Both the position numbers and the translations under genes were made by a program. A stretch of 64,000 bases of DNA, taken from Gordionus sp. m RMFG-2023. Taxonomy: Eukaryota; Nematomorpha; Gordioida; Chordodea; Parachordodidae. Under the pieces are notes generated by a model. It was given only the letters and a program-made list of their open reading frames with translations. It did no database searches and was not told the origin of the DNA. Shown one piece after another: positions 1 through 11,034 of this stretch. The number at the start of each line of letters is the position of its first letter. The first letter of the stretch is position 1. The stretch covers positions 10,331,366 to 10,395,365 of the forward strand of contig NC_088777.1 in the NCBI RefSeq assembly GCF_954871325.1. Reading direction: 5' to 3'.

Positions 1-1335
1 CTTCGAAATGGTTTACAATTTTGTACAAGTCAAACTTGTTATCAACAATATTTTATCCAAAATACAAAGTGATAAGATAAAATCAAATTTTTCTATTCTA
101 AAGACTATAGCACTAGCCATAGTGGAAGTGGCAGGATCTTCAGAATCCTTCTGCCCTCAAGGCATCATAAAGTAGAAAAAAATTTACAATAGCTTTATAT
201 GAGGATAACCAGCTTCTAAATAAAAAAACATTTTAAATCTAAATAAATAAGGTACTATTACCGAGTGGTATTATTGATGCGTAGAAATCGTTCGATTTTT
301 TCAGATCATTACACTGAAATTTTTTGAGTACCTCATATCTTTTTACACCATTAAAATAGACATAAATCTCATCTAGTATTCCTAGAACATTTCGAAGTTC
401 TTTAATTGATTGGCATAATTGAACAACGATTAAATTTAATCGATGACAATAACACCAAATAAAATCTGCCTTTGGCGCCTCTGCTCTAATCAAGGCTTTC
501 ACACCATTGATTCTTCCACTCATGTTTGAGGCGCCATCATAACTTTGCCCAAATAGTTGTTCAAGAGGTAAATTCATCGAGCCAAGTTTGGATATTATAT
601 TATGCTTTTTATCGAGACCTGTGGTATTTCCCTTACAATATATGTCAATCAGTCTTTCAACAGGCTTCGGCGTCTCACTATTTTCAACATACCTTACTAT
701 CAAAGCTATTGCTTCTGATTTCGAAACATCGTATGTACATGATTGAAAAGCACCTGTTAAATGTAATCTCATTTTGAATTTTTTTTATAACCATATTTTT
801 CATGGTTTCAATGAGAATGTTTATGTTATTATATGATAATAGGTTTGAATATAATTTCGTTTTTAATCCTTTTTTCTTTCTTCATTTTGCTGTATATACA
901 TTTTTAGTATAGGTTCAGAATCTGCAATAAACTTAATAAGGGCCATCATATTGACTTCTTGTTGCCTGTTACCCCAGAAGGCTTGGTTACGAGATATTAA
1001 ATAATCTAAACATCTTATTATAATTCTTATAATAGAACGGTTATTATCTACACATTCTTTCTGAGGTGTTATAAATTTTAATATCGAATTTTTATTATGA
1101 GAAAGCCTTTCATAATAGGCCATCATATGTGCCTGTGAAGATTCATGCAGAATAATATCACGATTAATATTTTGCCATTTATCTAGACCTTCACATGTCC
1201 ATTTTGAATTTGCGTGTGGACCACCAAATAAGAGACATGTTAAGCAAAAAACTTTATACATTTTAATATTATAAGTAATCAAATTTCTAGGAATTTTGCT
1301 ATTGTCAATATTGGTTAATATTTTTAGGCATATTT
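1..1335 (-). mobile_element. Decayed hAT-superfamily (ZMYM1-like) transposase, runs off left edge
   Basis: Read on the minus strand, the stretch at about 863-1315 encodes a TTF-type zinc-finger-like segment: a cysteine pair (FCLTCLLFGG), then W..GLDKW.N and HE.SQAH. This is the usual N-terminal module of ZMYM1-like hAT transposases. The stretch at 239-772 resumes near the end of the DUF4371-like region (DVSKSEAIALIVRYVE) and continues through GQSYDGASNMSG and the hAT-typical CYCHRLNL motif. A further piece with a hAT-like helix pattern, out of frame, reaches position 1. The first half of the DUF4371 region is missing between the two long open stretches, and several frame changes are present, so this is a dead copy of a plain DNA transposon. 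No terminal repeat is visible at the right end, and the C-terminus lies outside the window. Family assignment is from motif recall, not a search. Confidence 0.75.
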
Positions 1336-2395
1336 TAAAATTGGAAAAATAATTTATGACAAGAAATTTCGGATAACAAATTTACTAAACATCGACCAAA
1401 ATTTCCCTCAATATATTAAATTAAATATTAAGTGGGGGGTCTTATTGTTACATTTATAAACCAGAAATCACATGATCATGATGGATGTAAAAAAAAGTAC
1501 CCCCACTCAAATTTACTGAAGCAGTTGCTTCGGACCCCCCCCCCCCCCGTTGTAGGGGCCCCTCGTCTAGATAAATATTGTGAAAATATTCATTTACATT
1601 CATTCTTATTGTATCTACTTGTTCATACATATTTTCCGCCAAATCAATCCTGAACCAAATCTAAATTTGGTTTTTGTAAATTTCTATAAAGTAGGGAGTT
1701 ATAAGAAAATAATTTATTGATGCAACTAGCAGCAATGATAACTCTCAATTGAATTCAATAATGATATCCGACACATTAGTTTTTTTCATGCTCAGCCTTA
1801 TTTAACTTTTGTATTTCTATTTCTTCTATTCTACAAAATGGAAGCAAAAATGAAAAATATTTAAAAAATTATAGATATTTATTAATAATTAAAATATTAT
1901 TAAAAATACTTCATAATTCTAACTCACTAATAATTTTAAATTTAATAAAATAATTATATATAATAATAAAATTAATTACCGTTTGATTTCAATCTCTTTG
2001 ACTAAAAATTTTTCCATTTTATTAATATTTTTGAATAATGTTAATGTACTCACAAGGAAAGGAAATTTTAATATTATTTATTTATAAAAAATAGGTTTTA
2101 TGTTGGAAAATTGATATTCAAATATTTGTAAAATTTTGATTAGGAGGGGGGAGGGAGGGGGGTAAAATTTTTATTAGCTTAAAATGATATATATGAAAAC
2201 AGTCAAATTTTACGATAGGGGGGATCCCCCCTCATTGGTTACGCACCTGATGGAATATATTTTTGGTCGAATCATATTTTATTTTAAAATCGCTATAAAT
2301 ATATTATTTAAATTTAAGAAACTATCCCAACATCCTAATACAACATACACTCATTTTCAACATCGCAATTTGAGGCTTAAACATATAAAATATCA

Positions 2396-2940
2396 CAGGC
2401 GTAGCCAGAATTTTTTTAATGGAATGGGGGTGGGCACTATTATGTGTGGTTTCCTTCTATAAAATTTTATTGGAGGACTTTAGGTACTTATTGTAGGCCT
2501 TTGATGACTTTTGTTAAACGACTCGATTTTTAAAAACAGCCCTATTAAGATTTTAGCCAAAATAATATTATGTAAGCCTGGAGATTCTGCTCATATGTGG
2601 CCGGAAAGGTTGGACCTCTATTTGTATCTTGAGGCTTACCTAATATTATTTTGACTAAAATCTCAATCGATCCGTTTTTAAAAATCGACTGACGATTAAA
2701 ACGCTACCCTTGGCTATGTAATATTTTTATAAAAATGGTTTTTCACTTTTTATAAAAAAAAATTTCTAAAAATTTTATATTCATTTAGTCCTTATTTAAA
2801 CTTTTTTTAAAAAAAACTTTTGCTTATTTTTCTTTCAAATTCTTTTCTGGGGAGAGGGAATGGGGGGAGGAGTTTATAGGAAGAATTTTTTTTCATTAGC
2901 TAGACGATATTTACGAGCCTCTACCCTAGATGCGCTTATG
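2396..2940. repeat. Candidate hAT-like MITE enclosing a foldback copy
   Basis: The left edge reads CAGGCGTAGCCAG followed by a G-rich run, a terminus typical of hAT elements. The right edge (CTAGATGCGCTTATG) read in reverse also resembles such a terminus. I could not find a matching 8-bp target duplication, so the boundaries are tentative. Confidence 0.3.
2511..2701. repeat. Foldback repeat, copy 1 of 5
   Basis: This is a near-palindromic element. The left arm (TCGATTTTTAAAAAC, then AGATTTTAGCCAAAATAA and ATGTAAGCCT) is mirrored by the right arm (AGGCTTACCT, TTATTTTGACTAAAATCT, GTTTTTAAAAATCGA). The loop contains a short conserved piece with AAAGGTTGGAC. Related copies lie at about 4953, 5944, 8190 and 23900. 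Confidence 0.7.
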
Positions 2941-3576
2941 TAGAATGTAGTGAAAAATGTTTTGTATAAATATTTAAATCTTTTAGATTTAAAATAAAAA
3001 TTCTCTCATAGAATTTATAATATTAATAAAAATTTCAAAAGAAATATTTTTCACTTTTAGATAAAGAGTTGTTGAGAAGAAATACAATATAATTTAATTG
3101 ATAATAAATATGAAATAGTAATATTTAATAATAATAAAAGAATATTTTTTAAAAAAGCTTTTATTTATCAATAAAGTTCAATTTTTGCAAAAAAAAATAA
3201 ATTAAAATTATCTTTAATTTTGCGAGGCTTTCAAACACGGATTTTCCCATAAAATTTGGTGTGCACACACGCTATTTTATATTAAAAAATTTTGACCTAG
3301 AACAATTGTTATCATAATTACACAAAGGAATAAAATAATATATGGCTGGCCTGGCCTTATATAAAAATATAATTATATATTTTATTATTTATTTAATGGC
3401 AAGCACTTTAATAATACGACGCCAAACCCTTATCATTCATTATTGTACCTATATTTATAATTTAAGTTAAAAAAAATTTTATATCCAATATTTTTTATTA
3501 CTGAAAATTTCTATAATATTTGAATTTTAATCACATTTTGCATAATAATTATTTTGGATTAAATACTAGAATTAAT

Positions 3577-3603
3577 ATGACTGCATTTTTCAAGCTCATA
3601 TTG
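3577..3603 (+). CDS. Exon 1 of putative secreted lysine-rich protein
   Basis: Nine codons, MTAFFKLIL, are followed by a strong donor (TTG|gtaagt). Joined in phase 0 to the exon starting at 4153, they complete a hydrophobic N-terminus that looks like a signal peptide (MTAFFKLILILHLFYSLNGS). The 549-bp intron 3604-4152 would end in CAAAG. The join is inferred from phase and the signal-peptide logic. Without splicing, the ATG would give only a 26-residue hydrophobic peptide. Confidence 0.5.
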
Positions 3604-4152
3604 GTAAGTTTAAGCATTTATATGTTTACTCTTATACTTATATTTTATTTTTTTTAAAAAATCTGAGTATATAATATATAATTATCAAGACTAGAAATTT
3701 ATATATAATTGGCCAATATAAGAGTGTTCTACCCTATCTTAAAATATTTCTAAATTTAATCAAATAAAACGAATATCAGTAATATGCAGGCTAAAAACCC
3801 GGCACCGAAGGATTATAAAAATTTAAATTTAAAAATTAAACAGATTTACAAACCCGGGGTAGGGTGGGCGTAATTTTCTTTTTTTTACAAAACCGAACTG
3901 AAATAAATTAAAATTTTTATCAATTTGTTGTAAAATGATAGGAGGAGTTTAATGGAATTTTTAATATTTATTTACGGCTCGTATTTTTAATTTTAAAAAA
4001 TTCTTATAATAAAATACGGGATAAGTTTGACTTAATGGATTTTTTAAATCATAATTCTGATTAAGACCCCATTTAAGATATAACTCTTTTTTGATTTTGT
4101 CCCAACGATCGTTTTAAAATGTAATAAATTTTTAAATGCATTTCAAACAAAG

Positions 4153-4767
4153 ATTTTGCATTTGTTTTACTCTCTTAACGGTTCTCCTGCACCATCCATC
4201 AAATGTATAGGCCAAGCCAACGATATAGCCCATGATATCAATAACAATTCTTCCAATATCAGAAATAAAGATCATGCAAGATTCGTCATATGTCCAACAT
4301 ATGCTGGAAAAGATGTATTTAATGCTACCTCGATGGCAGATGCGTTGAAGCATAAGCAAGAGATTAAATCAAATGAATCTCATTCTGCTGCACTCGTTAA
4401 TGTACCAACACTTCATAGAAATTCTCCTAAATTAGACAATAAAGGCAAATTAGTTAAAAAACAAAATAAAGGGCTTATAAAATCGTCAAAAGTTAGAAGC
4501 GCGCATAAAATTAAGCAGGTAAAAGCCCCCGTGCATGCAAAAAAGGAAAAGAAAATTTTAAAACGAGTAGTCAAAAAGCCGGAACACAAACAACCCAAAG
4601 CCCAAGTAAAAGCTTCTCCAATTCGTAAGTCGGAGCCCAAACCTAAGCCCCTTGTAAAACCGTTGATAAAAAAGGAGATTCATTCGAATAAAGTAGAAGG
4701 TAATTCCAAAAATAAAGGAGTTCATAAACGACATCACGTGAAAAAGGCTGGGAGCGTTTTAGAATAA
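4153..4767 (+). CDS. Exon 2 of putative secreted, highly basic (Lys-rich) protein
   Basis: With exon 1 this gives a protein of about 213 residues that I do not recognise. After the presumed signal peptide (cleavage near SLNGSPAPS) a segment of about 70 residues contains the only two cysteines (KCIGQAND and FVICPTYAG), so a single disulphide is possible. One NNSS and one FNATS sequon are seen. The C-terminal 110 residues or so are low-complexity and strongly basic (for example KAPVHAKKEKK, KPEHKQPKAQVK, KPKPLVKPLIKK), with few acidic residues. Such a tail could bind polyanions or be cut by proprotein convertases, but that is inference. The stop codon lies inside an AATAAA hexamer (GAATAAAATAC). 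The open frame is unusually long for this AT-rich region and its GC content is higher than the flanks, supporting a real gene. The minus-strand open frames here are shadows. Confidence 0.6.
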   Translation: MLHLFYSLNGSPAPSIKCIGQANDIAHDINNNSSNIRNKDHARFVICPTYAGKDVFNATSMADALKHKQEIKSNESHSAALVNVPTLHRNSPKLDNKGKLVKKQNKGLIKSSKVRSAHKIKQVKAPVHAKKEKKILKRVVKKPEHKQPKAQVKASPIRKSEPKPKPLVKPLIKKEIHSNKVEGNSKNKGVHKRHHVKKAGSVLE

Positions 4768-4952
4768 AATACATCATTCTGCGGAGGAGATCCATAATTA
4801 ATCTATTTTTTTAATGATAAATTAATCATTATTATTCTTTTATAAAAAAAAATAATAATATTTGCATACATAATTACATAAATATCTAGATGTATTCGAT
4901 AATTGTTAATTTAATGTCTATTATCTAATTTTTTTTTAAATTTAATTTGAAT

Positions 4953-5120
4953 TAGTTTTAAATAGCTAGATTTTTAAGCTAACCCAATATTTACGCCGAA
5001 AAATATTATGCAAGCCTCAAGATTTCGTTAATAGATATACAAATCTTTCTGCCATCTAGAAGAATCTTCACGCTTTGAGTAATATTTTTTTGGCTAAATT
5101 GTGAGTTAACAGCACTAAAT
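4953..5120. repeat. Foldback repeat, copy 2 of 5
   Basis: The same arrangement as the copy at 2511 is seen: ATTTTTAAGCTAACCCAATATTT on the left mirrors AATATTTTTTTGGCTAAATTGTGAGTTAAC on the right around a loop with TTTCTGCCATCTAGAAGA. It is more diverged than copy 1. Confidence 0.55.
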
Positions 5121-5943
5121 TTGATCTTAATTATTCATAATAAAATAATAATATTATTAATATATTTAGTATTAAAATTATTTACTGGAATATATACAAA
5201 TCTTAGCTACTTATAAATAAAAATGAGACAATTTGCCATTAATTTTAAGAAGCTTATTCTTTGGCCTTGGCCTGATCGATAAGATAAGTTAAAACAAAAT
5301 TATATGAATGAATAATAAACTACGCAATCTAATAATTATAAAATAATTTATTTGGTCAGTAAAAAAAATAGATAAATAATAAATCATTTATTTATATTAC
5401 TCCTTCAAAAATCAATAGAACTATTTAACACCTGGTTTATTTATCACTAGGCTGGAAAAGATAGAGATTGTTTTTGACCTTTAATAAATTTCTAATAGTT
5501 ATTATACTTTTTTCACTTAGAAAGCTCTGCAAAAATATTTATTTTTGCAATGTTAATTTAATCTAAGAACGTTGATTGAGGTAGTAAAATTAAATTATGG
5601 AGTGGGAAAAACTATAAACTTATCCCCTCCAAGCAATGTTCTGAACCTGTCCTAAATTGTGGCGAGATTGGATATTGGGTTGATAAATATTTTAAAAATT
5701 GGGTTTCAGCCAAGAGATTATTCGGTAAACCGATCTCAGGTTCTATACTCTATACCAGTTCAGAAGTTATAAACTGTTTTTCTTGACATGTTTTATTATC
5801 CTTGTTAAACTATATTTTTATTCAACTATTTTTGGTTTTTGATGAATGTAAAATATTCCAACTTATCTTCATTTTTTGAATGAGTCCAACTATCGTTATA
5901 AATATATAAGATATATCTTATCCGAAATATTGTATCTAGGAGT

Positions 5944-6131
5944 GTTGTAAAACGCCCGGATTTAGTCGATTTTAAATAAAGATTCTAGATAAAATAATAT
6001 TACACAACCTTCAATATTTTGTTAATAAATGTTCAAACCTTTCTGTCATCTACAAGCAAAATCTTCAGCCTTGCGTAATATTTCTTGACTAAATATTGGA
6101 TTAACGTTTTAGAAATTGAGCAGTTTAACAA
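5944..6131. repeat. Foldback repeat, copy 3 of 5
   Basis: The left end is GTTGTAAAACG and the right end is CAGTTTAACAAC. Inner arms carry AATAATATTACACAACCT against GCCTTGCGTAATATT. The loop has TTCAAACCTTTCTGTCATC. These ends define the family terminus best (GTTGTTAAAC-like). Confidence 0.6.
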
Positions 6132-8189
6132 CATATCTAGGAGAAGAGCAGAGAATAAAAAATATATTACTTCACGCTAAAGATTAAAAGTATTTTGCTC
6201 TGTTTTCAGTCAGAACAAAAGCCAATGACTAATAATAGCTTTTTATTTTTAGGTCCAAGACAAGAGAGTTTTTAATTGAAAAGGCTCTTTTTTTATAATT
6301 AAAATTTGGAAGAAAAATAATTTGCAAAATTTTTCTAATAATTTTTTTTGTTGTCTTTTATTAACAATTTTGAATGAAACAAATTATACCTAGCGATATG
6401 GGTAAAAATTTTCATAATCATCATTTTCAAACTTTTTATTATTTTTTTTTGATGTAGAAGGTTATAAGGATTCAGAATGGTGAGAGAGGCTATCGTTAAC
6501 TAACATTTTCGGATAACTCCTTGCTATAAGCTTTATTCCTTTCAGAGGGAGGCATCATTCCACTTTCCACTACCGCTCCTTTCTTTTGCAACCTTTTTCT
6601 GTTCAAAACTAAGCAACGAAGTACATATTCTCATGCTAAATTTTATCATATACAAGTTAGGTTACGAATGGCTAACTGTATATCAGTTTAAATCTTAGTC
6701 TTCTCAAAGTTTAGTGGTAAACTGTATAATTCCCCGCGAATTCGTGATAGTGAATGCAGGGTAAAGATTTTAATATGTAAAACATTTTTTAAAAAAGAGG
6801 ATAGATAAAAATTTATAGGTAATAGAAAAATATTACAAACCTTTCAGGAATAGCTTAAATCGATAGTGCCAATCTTTTTTACTTCACCAGTGAAAAACAT
6901 TATGTTTTAAACAGCTGCTTTGGCCGGGATAAAAAGTTTTGGATGGTAGAAAAGTTTGTAAAACCGTTGGAGCACGAATTTTTTTAACTTTACGAGAGGT
7001 AATAAAAAAATTTGAACAACGTTTTGGACTGCTTAAAAAGTTTGGGCACTAGATGAGTATCACAAAACTTTTGGGAGTATATAATTTTTTAATTTTTATT
7101 ACTCCGGGAGGTACATCTTGTAAGACAAGCTAAATCTTAGTATCTAGTTTCAACCTTCTCTGATTAATAAATTTTGTTTTTTTTCCTCTTAAAATATGAA
7201 AATTAGCACAATCAATTTCAAGCTAATCTCCAAGGTTTTGTAATACTCATCTACTAACTAACTTTTTATCCAGTTCAAAACGGAGTTGTTTAAATTTTAT
7301 TTCATTTTCCCTCTTGGAGAATAGAAAATTTGCATTATCAATTTTAATTCACCCCTAGAGGTTTTTGCAATGTTGTCCTGCTATTCAAAACTTTTTGTCC
7401 AGGCAAAAATCAAGTTGTTCAAAAAAAAAATCCCCTTTTCCATAGTAAAGAAGATATATTGATTTCGATTTTAAACCATTCCCAAAAGGTTTATAATATT
7501 GCTCTTTCTACTCCCCAATATTATTATTTAGTCAAAAATCCACTCTTTAAAAGGGTTTTACATTTCGAAAGAGCTTTTACGCCAACTTGCGTTACAAATT
7601 TTATTGCAAAATAAAATATGCAAACCAAAGATCCGGAAAGCATTTTTGCGCACATATTCCCTTCTGGCTAAAAAAATAAGTATTCCATTTCTGGCTTTGG
7701 GCGTTCCTAGAATAATATCTAGCTTAACATATTTTATAAAACAATACATTGTATTCATTAATCTTTTATTTAACCATTAATTGGAATTAATTATTATATC
7801 GATACGTTTAAGACATCTTAAATAAATACCTATTTCGGTATGGCCACTTTTGTAGATTATCTTACAAGTATACTAAATCGGTACTGTGGCAAATTTTTAT
7901 TAGATAAAACCAAATATATTTTTCATCTCTTAAAAATATATATCTATTTTTTTTTCGAAACAAAAAAAAAATAAAATAAATTAATTCTTTTCGCGATAAT
8001 AAAAATAATGAATATATTATTAATAATATCCAAACAAAGATACATAAACAAAATAGATGGTAAAACATAAATATGTGACCTTAAATCACGTTGCGTACAA
8101 ATAATAATAAAAAGAAAAATATAATTCGTCTAAATACACCAGCCACATTTAGATGGTTTTTTTAAAATTAATGTCAAAAGTAAATTTGT

Positions 8190-8349
8190 CTGTTAAGATT
8201 CTAATTTTTAAGAATAAAATATTGCCGACATATTATGCCTATATATGTCCAAACCTTTATGTCGTATCTTTGCAAAATCTTCAGGCTTGCGCAATATTTT
8301 CCTGGATAAAATATTGAGTCAGTCGTTTTTAAAAATCTGGTTTAACAAC
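8190..8349. repeat. Foldback repeat, copy 4 of 5
   Basis: Left arm CTAATTTTTAAGAATAAAAT, loop TCCAAACCTTTATGTCG, and right arm AGGCTTGCGCAATATT followed by TAAAATATTGAGTCAGTCG and the terminus GTTTAACAAC. It is the same family as the 5944 copy. Confidence 0.6.
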
Positions 8350-11034
8350 GGAAGGTTAAGATTATTTTATAGAAAAAAAGGCGGTCAAATTAAATTGTTT
8401 ATTATAAGATAAAATATTTTCATAAAACAAAATTAAATAATTTATTCATCATTTTTTAAAATTATTTGATTCCAAAATTCGTGTGCCATATATCATATTA
8501 ATAGTCCATAATTCGTTTTATTTTTTATTTCCCTCATCTTAATTTGCCATTGGTTTGGTAGTATTACAACGTTTTTTGGTTTATATTACAAAAAAAAAAT
8601 ATAAAGAAAATAATTTATATAGGCGGCACCGTTTTGATGGATTGGCCATAACAATCAATATAAATTTTCAATTATTAGGTAAAACTAATTATATAAATGA
8701 AATAATTAGTTAATCTAAATGACAAAATGGATTTATTAAAATTCAGCTTTTCATTCTCTTGAGTTTGGGTAGGGTAAGTCTAAGTATTAAAAACGATGGA
8801 TGATTTATTCATTTCTATATTGCAATTTCAAAAGATTTGTAGCAACCTTCTGATCTGTTCCATGAAGGTTCTGGAAAATACGTTTCAGATTCCTTTCCAT
8901 AAATGTACTAAAAGTTCCACTCCCGGTCCCTGATAAAAACCATTTTATATATTATTTTTTGGCTATAAACTAAAGATGCTAATCTATGCAAATGATTTTC
9001 GAATAAAGATGATTTATAAAATATTATTAATCGTTTTAAATAACATAAGTCTATTAACAACTAGCCCAATAATCCGTTTATTTAAATAAAAAATAGAGAA
9101 AAGATAATTCTACTGAAAATCTAACTCCAAAAGGTAATATAAAATTGATTTTTACAAACAAATAGACTTAAATGCATAAATGTAGCCAAGGACAATATAT
9201 CACTATAAACAATTATTTGAAAGAAAAAATATGCAAAAAGTGAATAAATTTTAAATAATGTCTACAATTCAAAATTTTTAGGGAAGATAAACATTTCATA
9301 AAAAGTGAAAAACAAAAATTATTCTTCTAAAAAAATGTAAAATAGCCATAGGCATGCAATATGTGGACTTGAAAGACGTGGAAGATGGGGAAAAACTACT
9401 AACCAATAGGAATTCCTCTCTCCCTTAAAAAATAATCTGGCAACCAAAATGATTTAGAGGTAGTGAAAAAGATTATATAAATATAGAACTTGAATTTACT
9501 TCTAAAGGAAAGCAAATTAAAAAGTGGACAATTCAATAATTTACTATAACTTAGATTGGCAAATTAATGCACACTAAAATTTGTTTAATAGTGCATATTT
9601 TATCGTCCCCTATTTATTTGACTGAAAAATTGTTTATTTTGTTGAAACATAAGAGCGAATTACCAATATGAAAATATAAACATAGCTCGTCAAAATTCAT
9701 AATTCTATTATATAGCATATATAGCTCTATATATATATTCTTTAAATGTTTTTTAATCTTATTATCTGTTCACATATCAAAAATATCTTTGTAGATGAAT
9801 TATTTTATAATATGCATCCCCCTAGCAAAAAATTAAGGAATACGCCTATGCTCCATCGGCAGCAATCGAGTCCTGAAGGAATTAAATATACCTTATTTAC
9901 TGATATGAAAAAATAAAATAGGTAAAAATTCCTTGAAAATATTTTTAACGATCTTGGTCTATCATGAAGAAAATCAGATATATGATCAATAAGCTAAAAA
10001 CCAAATTACATTTTACAACCTTAAACATGTACAAATTGTTAAAGGAGTCCGAGTTTAATGGTATGCTTAATTTTGTTTTTGAATAGGGCTCTTTCCTCAA
10101 TATCTCGAGTTAGCGTTCGCGTTCAGTAAGAATCTCATTAAAACTTGTGCCCAACTGGCTTCTTAAAACTGATGCACACCCATGAAGTTACCTTATTCCG
10201 TGATCAATATCAATTCTCCTATTATTCTTTCTATTTATAAATAAAGACTAAGCTTAAGAAGCTTCGAAAACATATAGGTATATTCATTCATTATAATCTT
10301 AACTCTCACGATATTTCCTATTAAAACCCAAAAATTTATCAAAGATATCAACAGACATTTTAACTTACAAAACCGATTAACCCAAACAGGAGGAATATAT
10401 TAGCATTACTTCCCTCTGACTCTGGTGATAGACATAATGAGCTTGATTATCCATTCAGCTTCCATCTCATTATTCTTGACTAAGAGCCTAATATCCATTC
10501 TATTTTTAAATATCCTTAGAATGTTTTATTTTTAAATTTTAATGAATTAAGATTATTATTTAATATTAATGTATATAATATTTTTTTTGATCATATAACA
10601 CAAAATAATGTTGGAGACTTACACTAACTTAATTTTATACCTATTAATTATTAAGATTTTAATTGCTTGCGAATGAATGCTAAAAATATATATGATATTT
10701 TCACTCAATATTTGATTAAAACACTAATAAGATATAAAAGAAATATACACACACACACTGAACATAAGTTTTAGGTCATGGTTAATTCTTCTAGCCTTTA
10801 AATTTTTCAAGTTTTGATATAATTTTATTTATTTTCATTCACTCGATTAAAATTTTAAACAGCAATAGCCCAGTATATAAAATAGTGTATAACAGATTTT
10901 AGTATACCTTTTTATCATCGTGGACTATCTTTAATAAATATGTAGGTATTCTATTTATAGCTATAAGGTAAGGTAATGTATATACAAATAATATTAAAAA
11001 TATATATATTCCCAAATTAGGTATTTATGTAATA

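Larger units (their letters stand above)
1336..3576. other. Intergenic, repeat remnants
   Basis: No coding sequence is recognised. The stretch holds a C14 tract (1535-1548), a hAT-like terminal sequence ending in TTGGTTACGCACCTG at 2249, a MITE candidate (2396-2940) and one copy of the foldback family (2511-2701). The rest is A/T-rich sequence with many homopolymer runs. Confidence 0.6.
4768..11034. other. Intergenic between the two host genes, repeats only
   Basis: No exon is recognised in about 6.3 kb. Three foldback copies lie at about 4953-5120, 5944-6131 and 8190-8349. The SHANK 3' untranslated region should occupy part of the right end: on the minus strand an AATAAA signal is seen as TTTATT near 10828. 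A short (AC)n run sits near 10747. Confidence 0.55.

Noticed and set aside
10030-10180. Possible SHANK downstream exon on the minus strand (SQLGTSFNEILTERER)
   Set aside because: The stretch contains an in-frame stop, has no clear acceptor and shows no SAM-like pattern.
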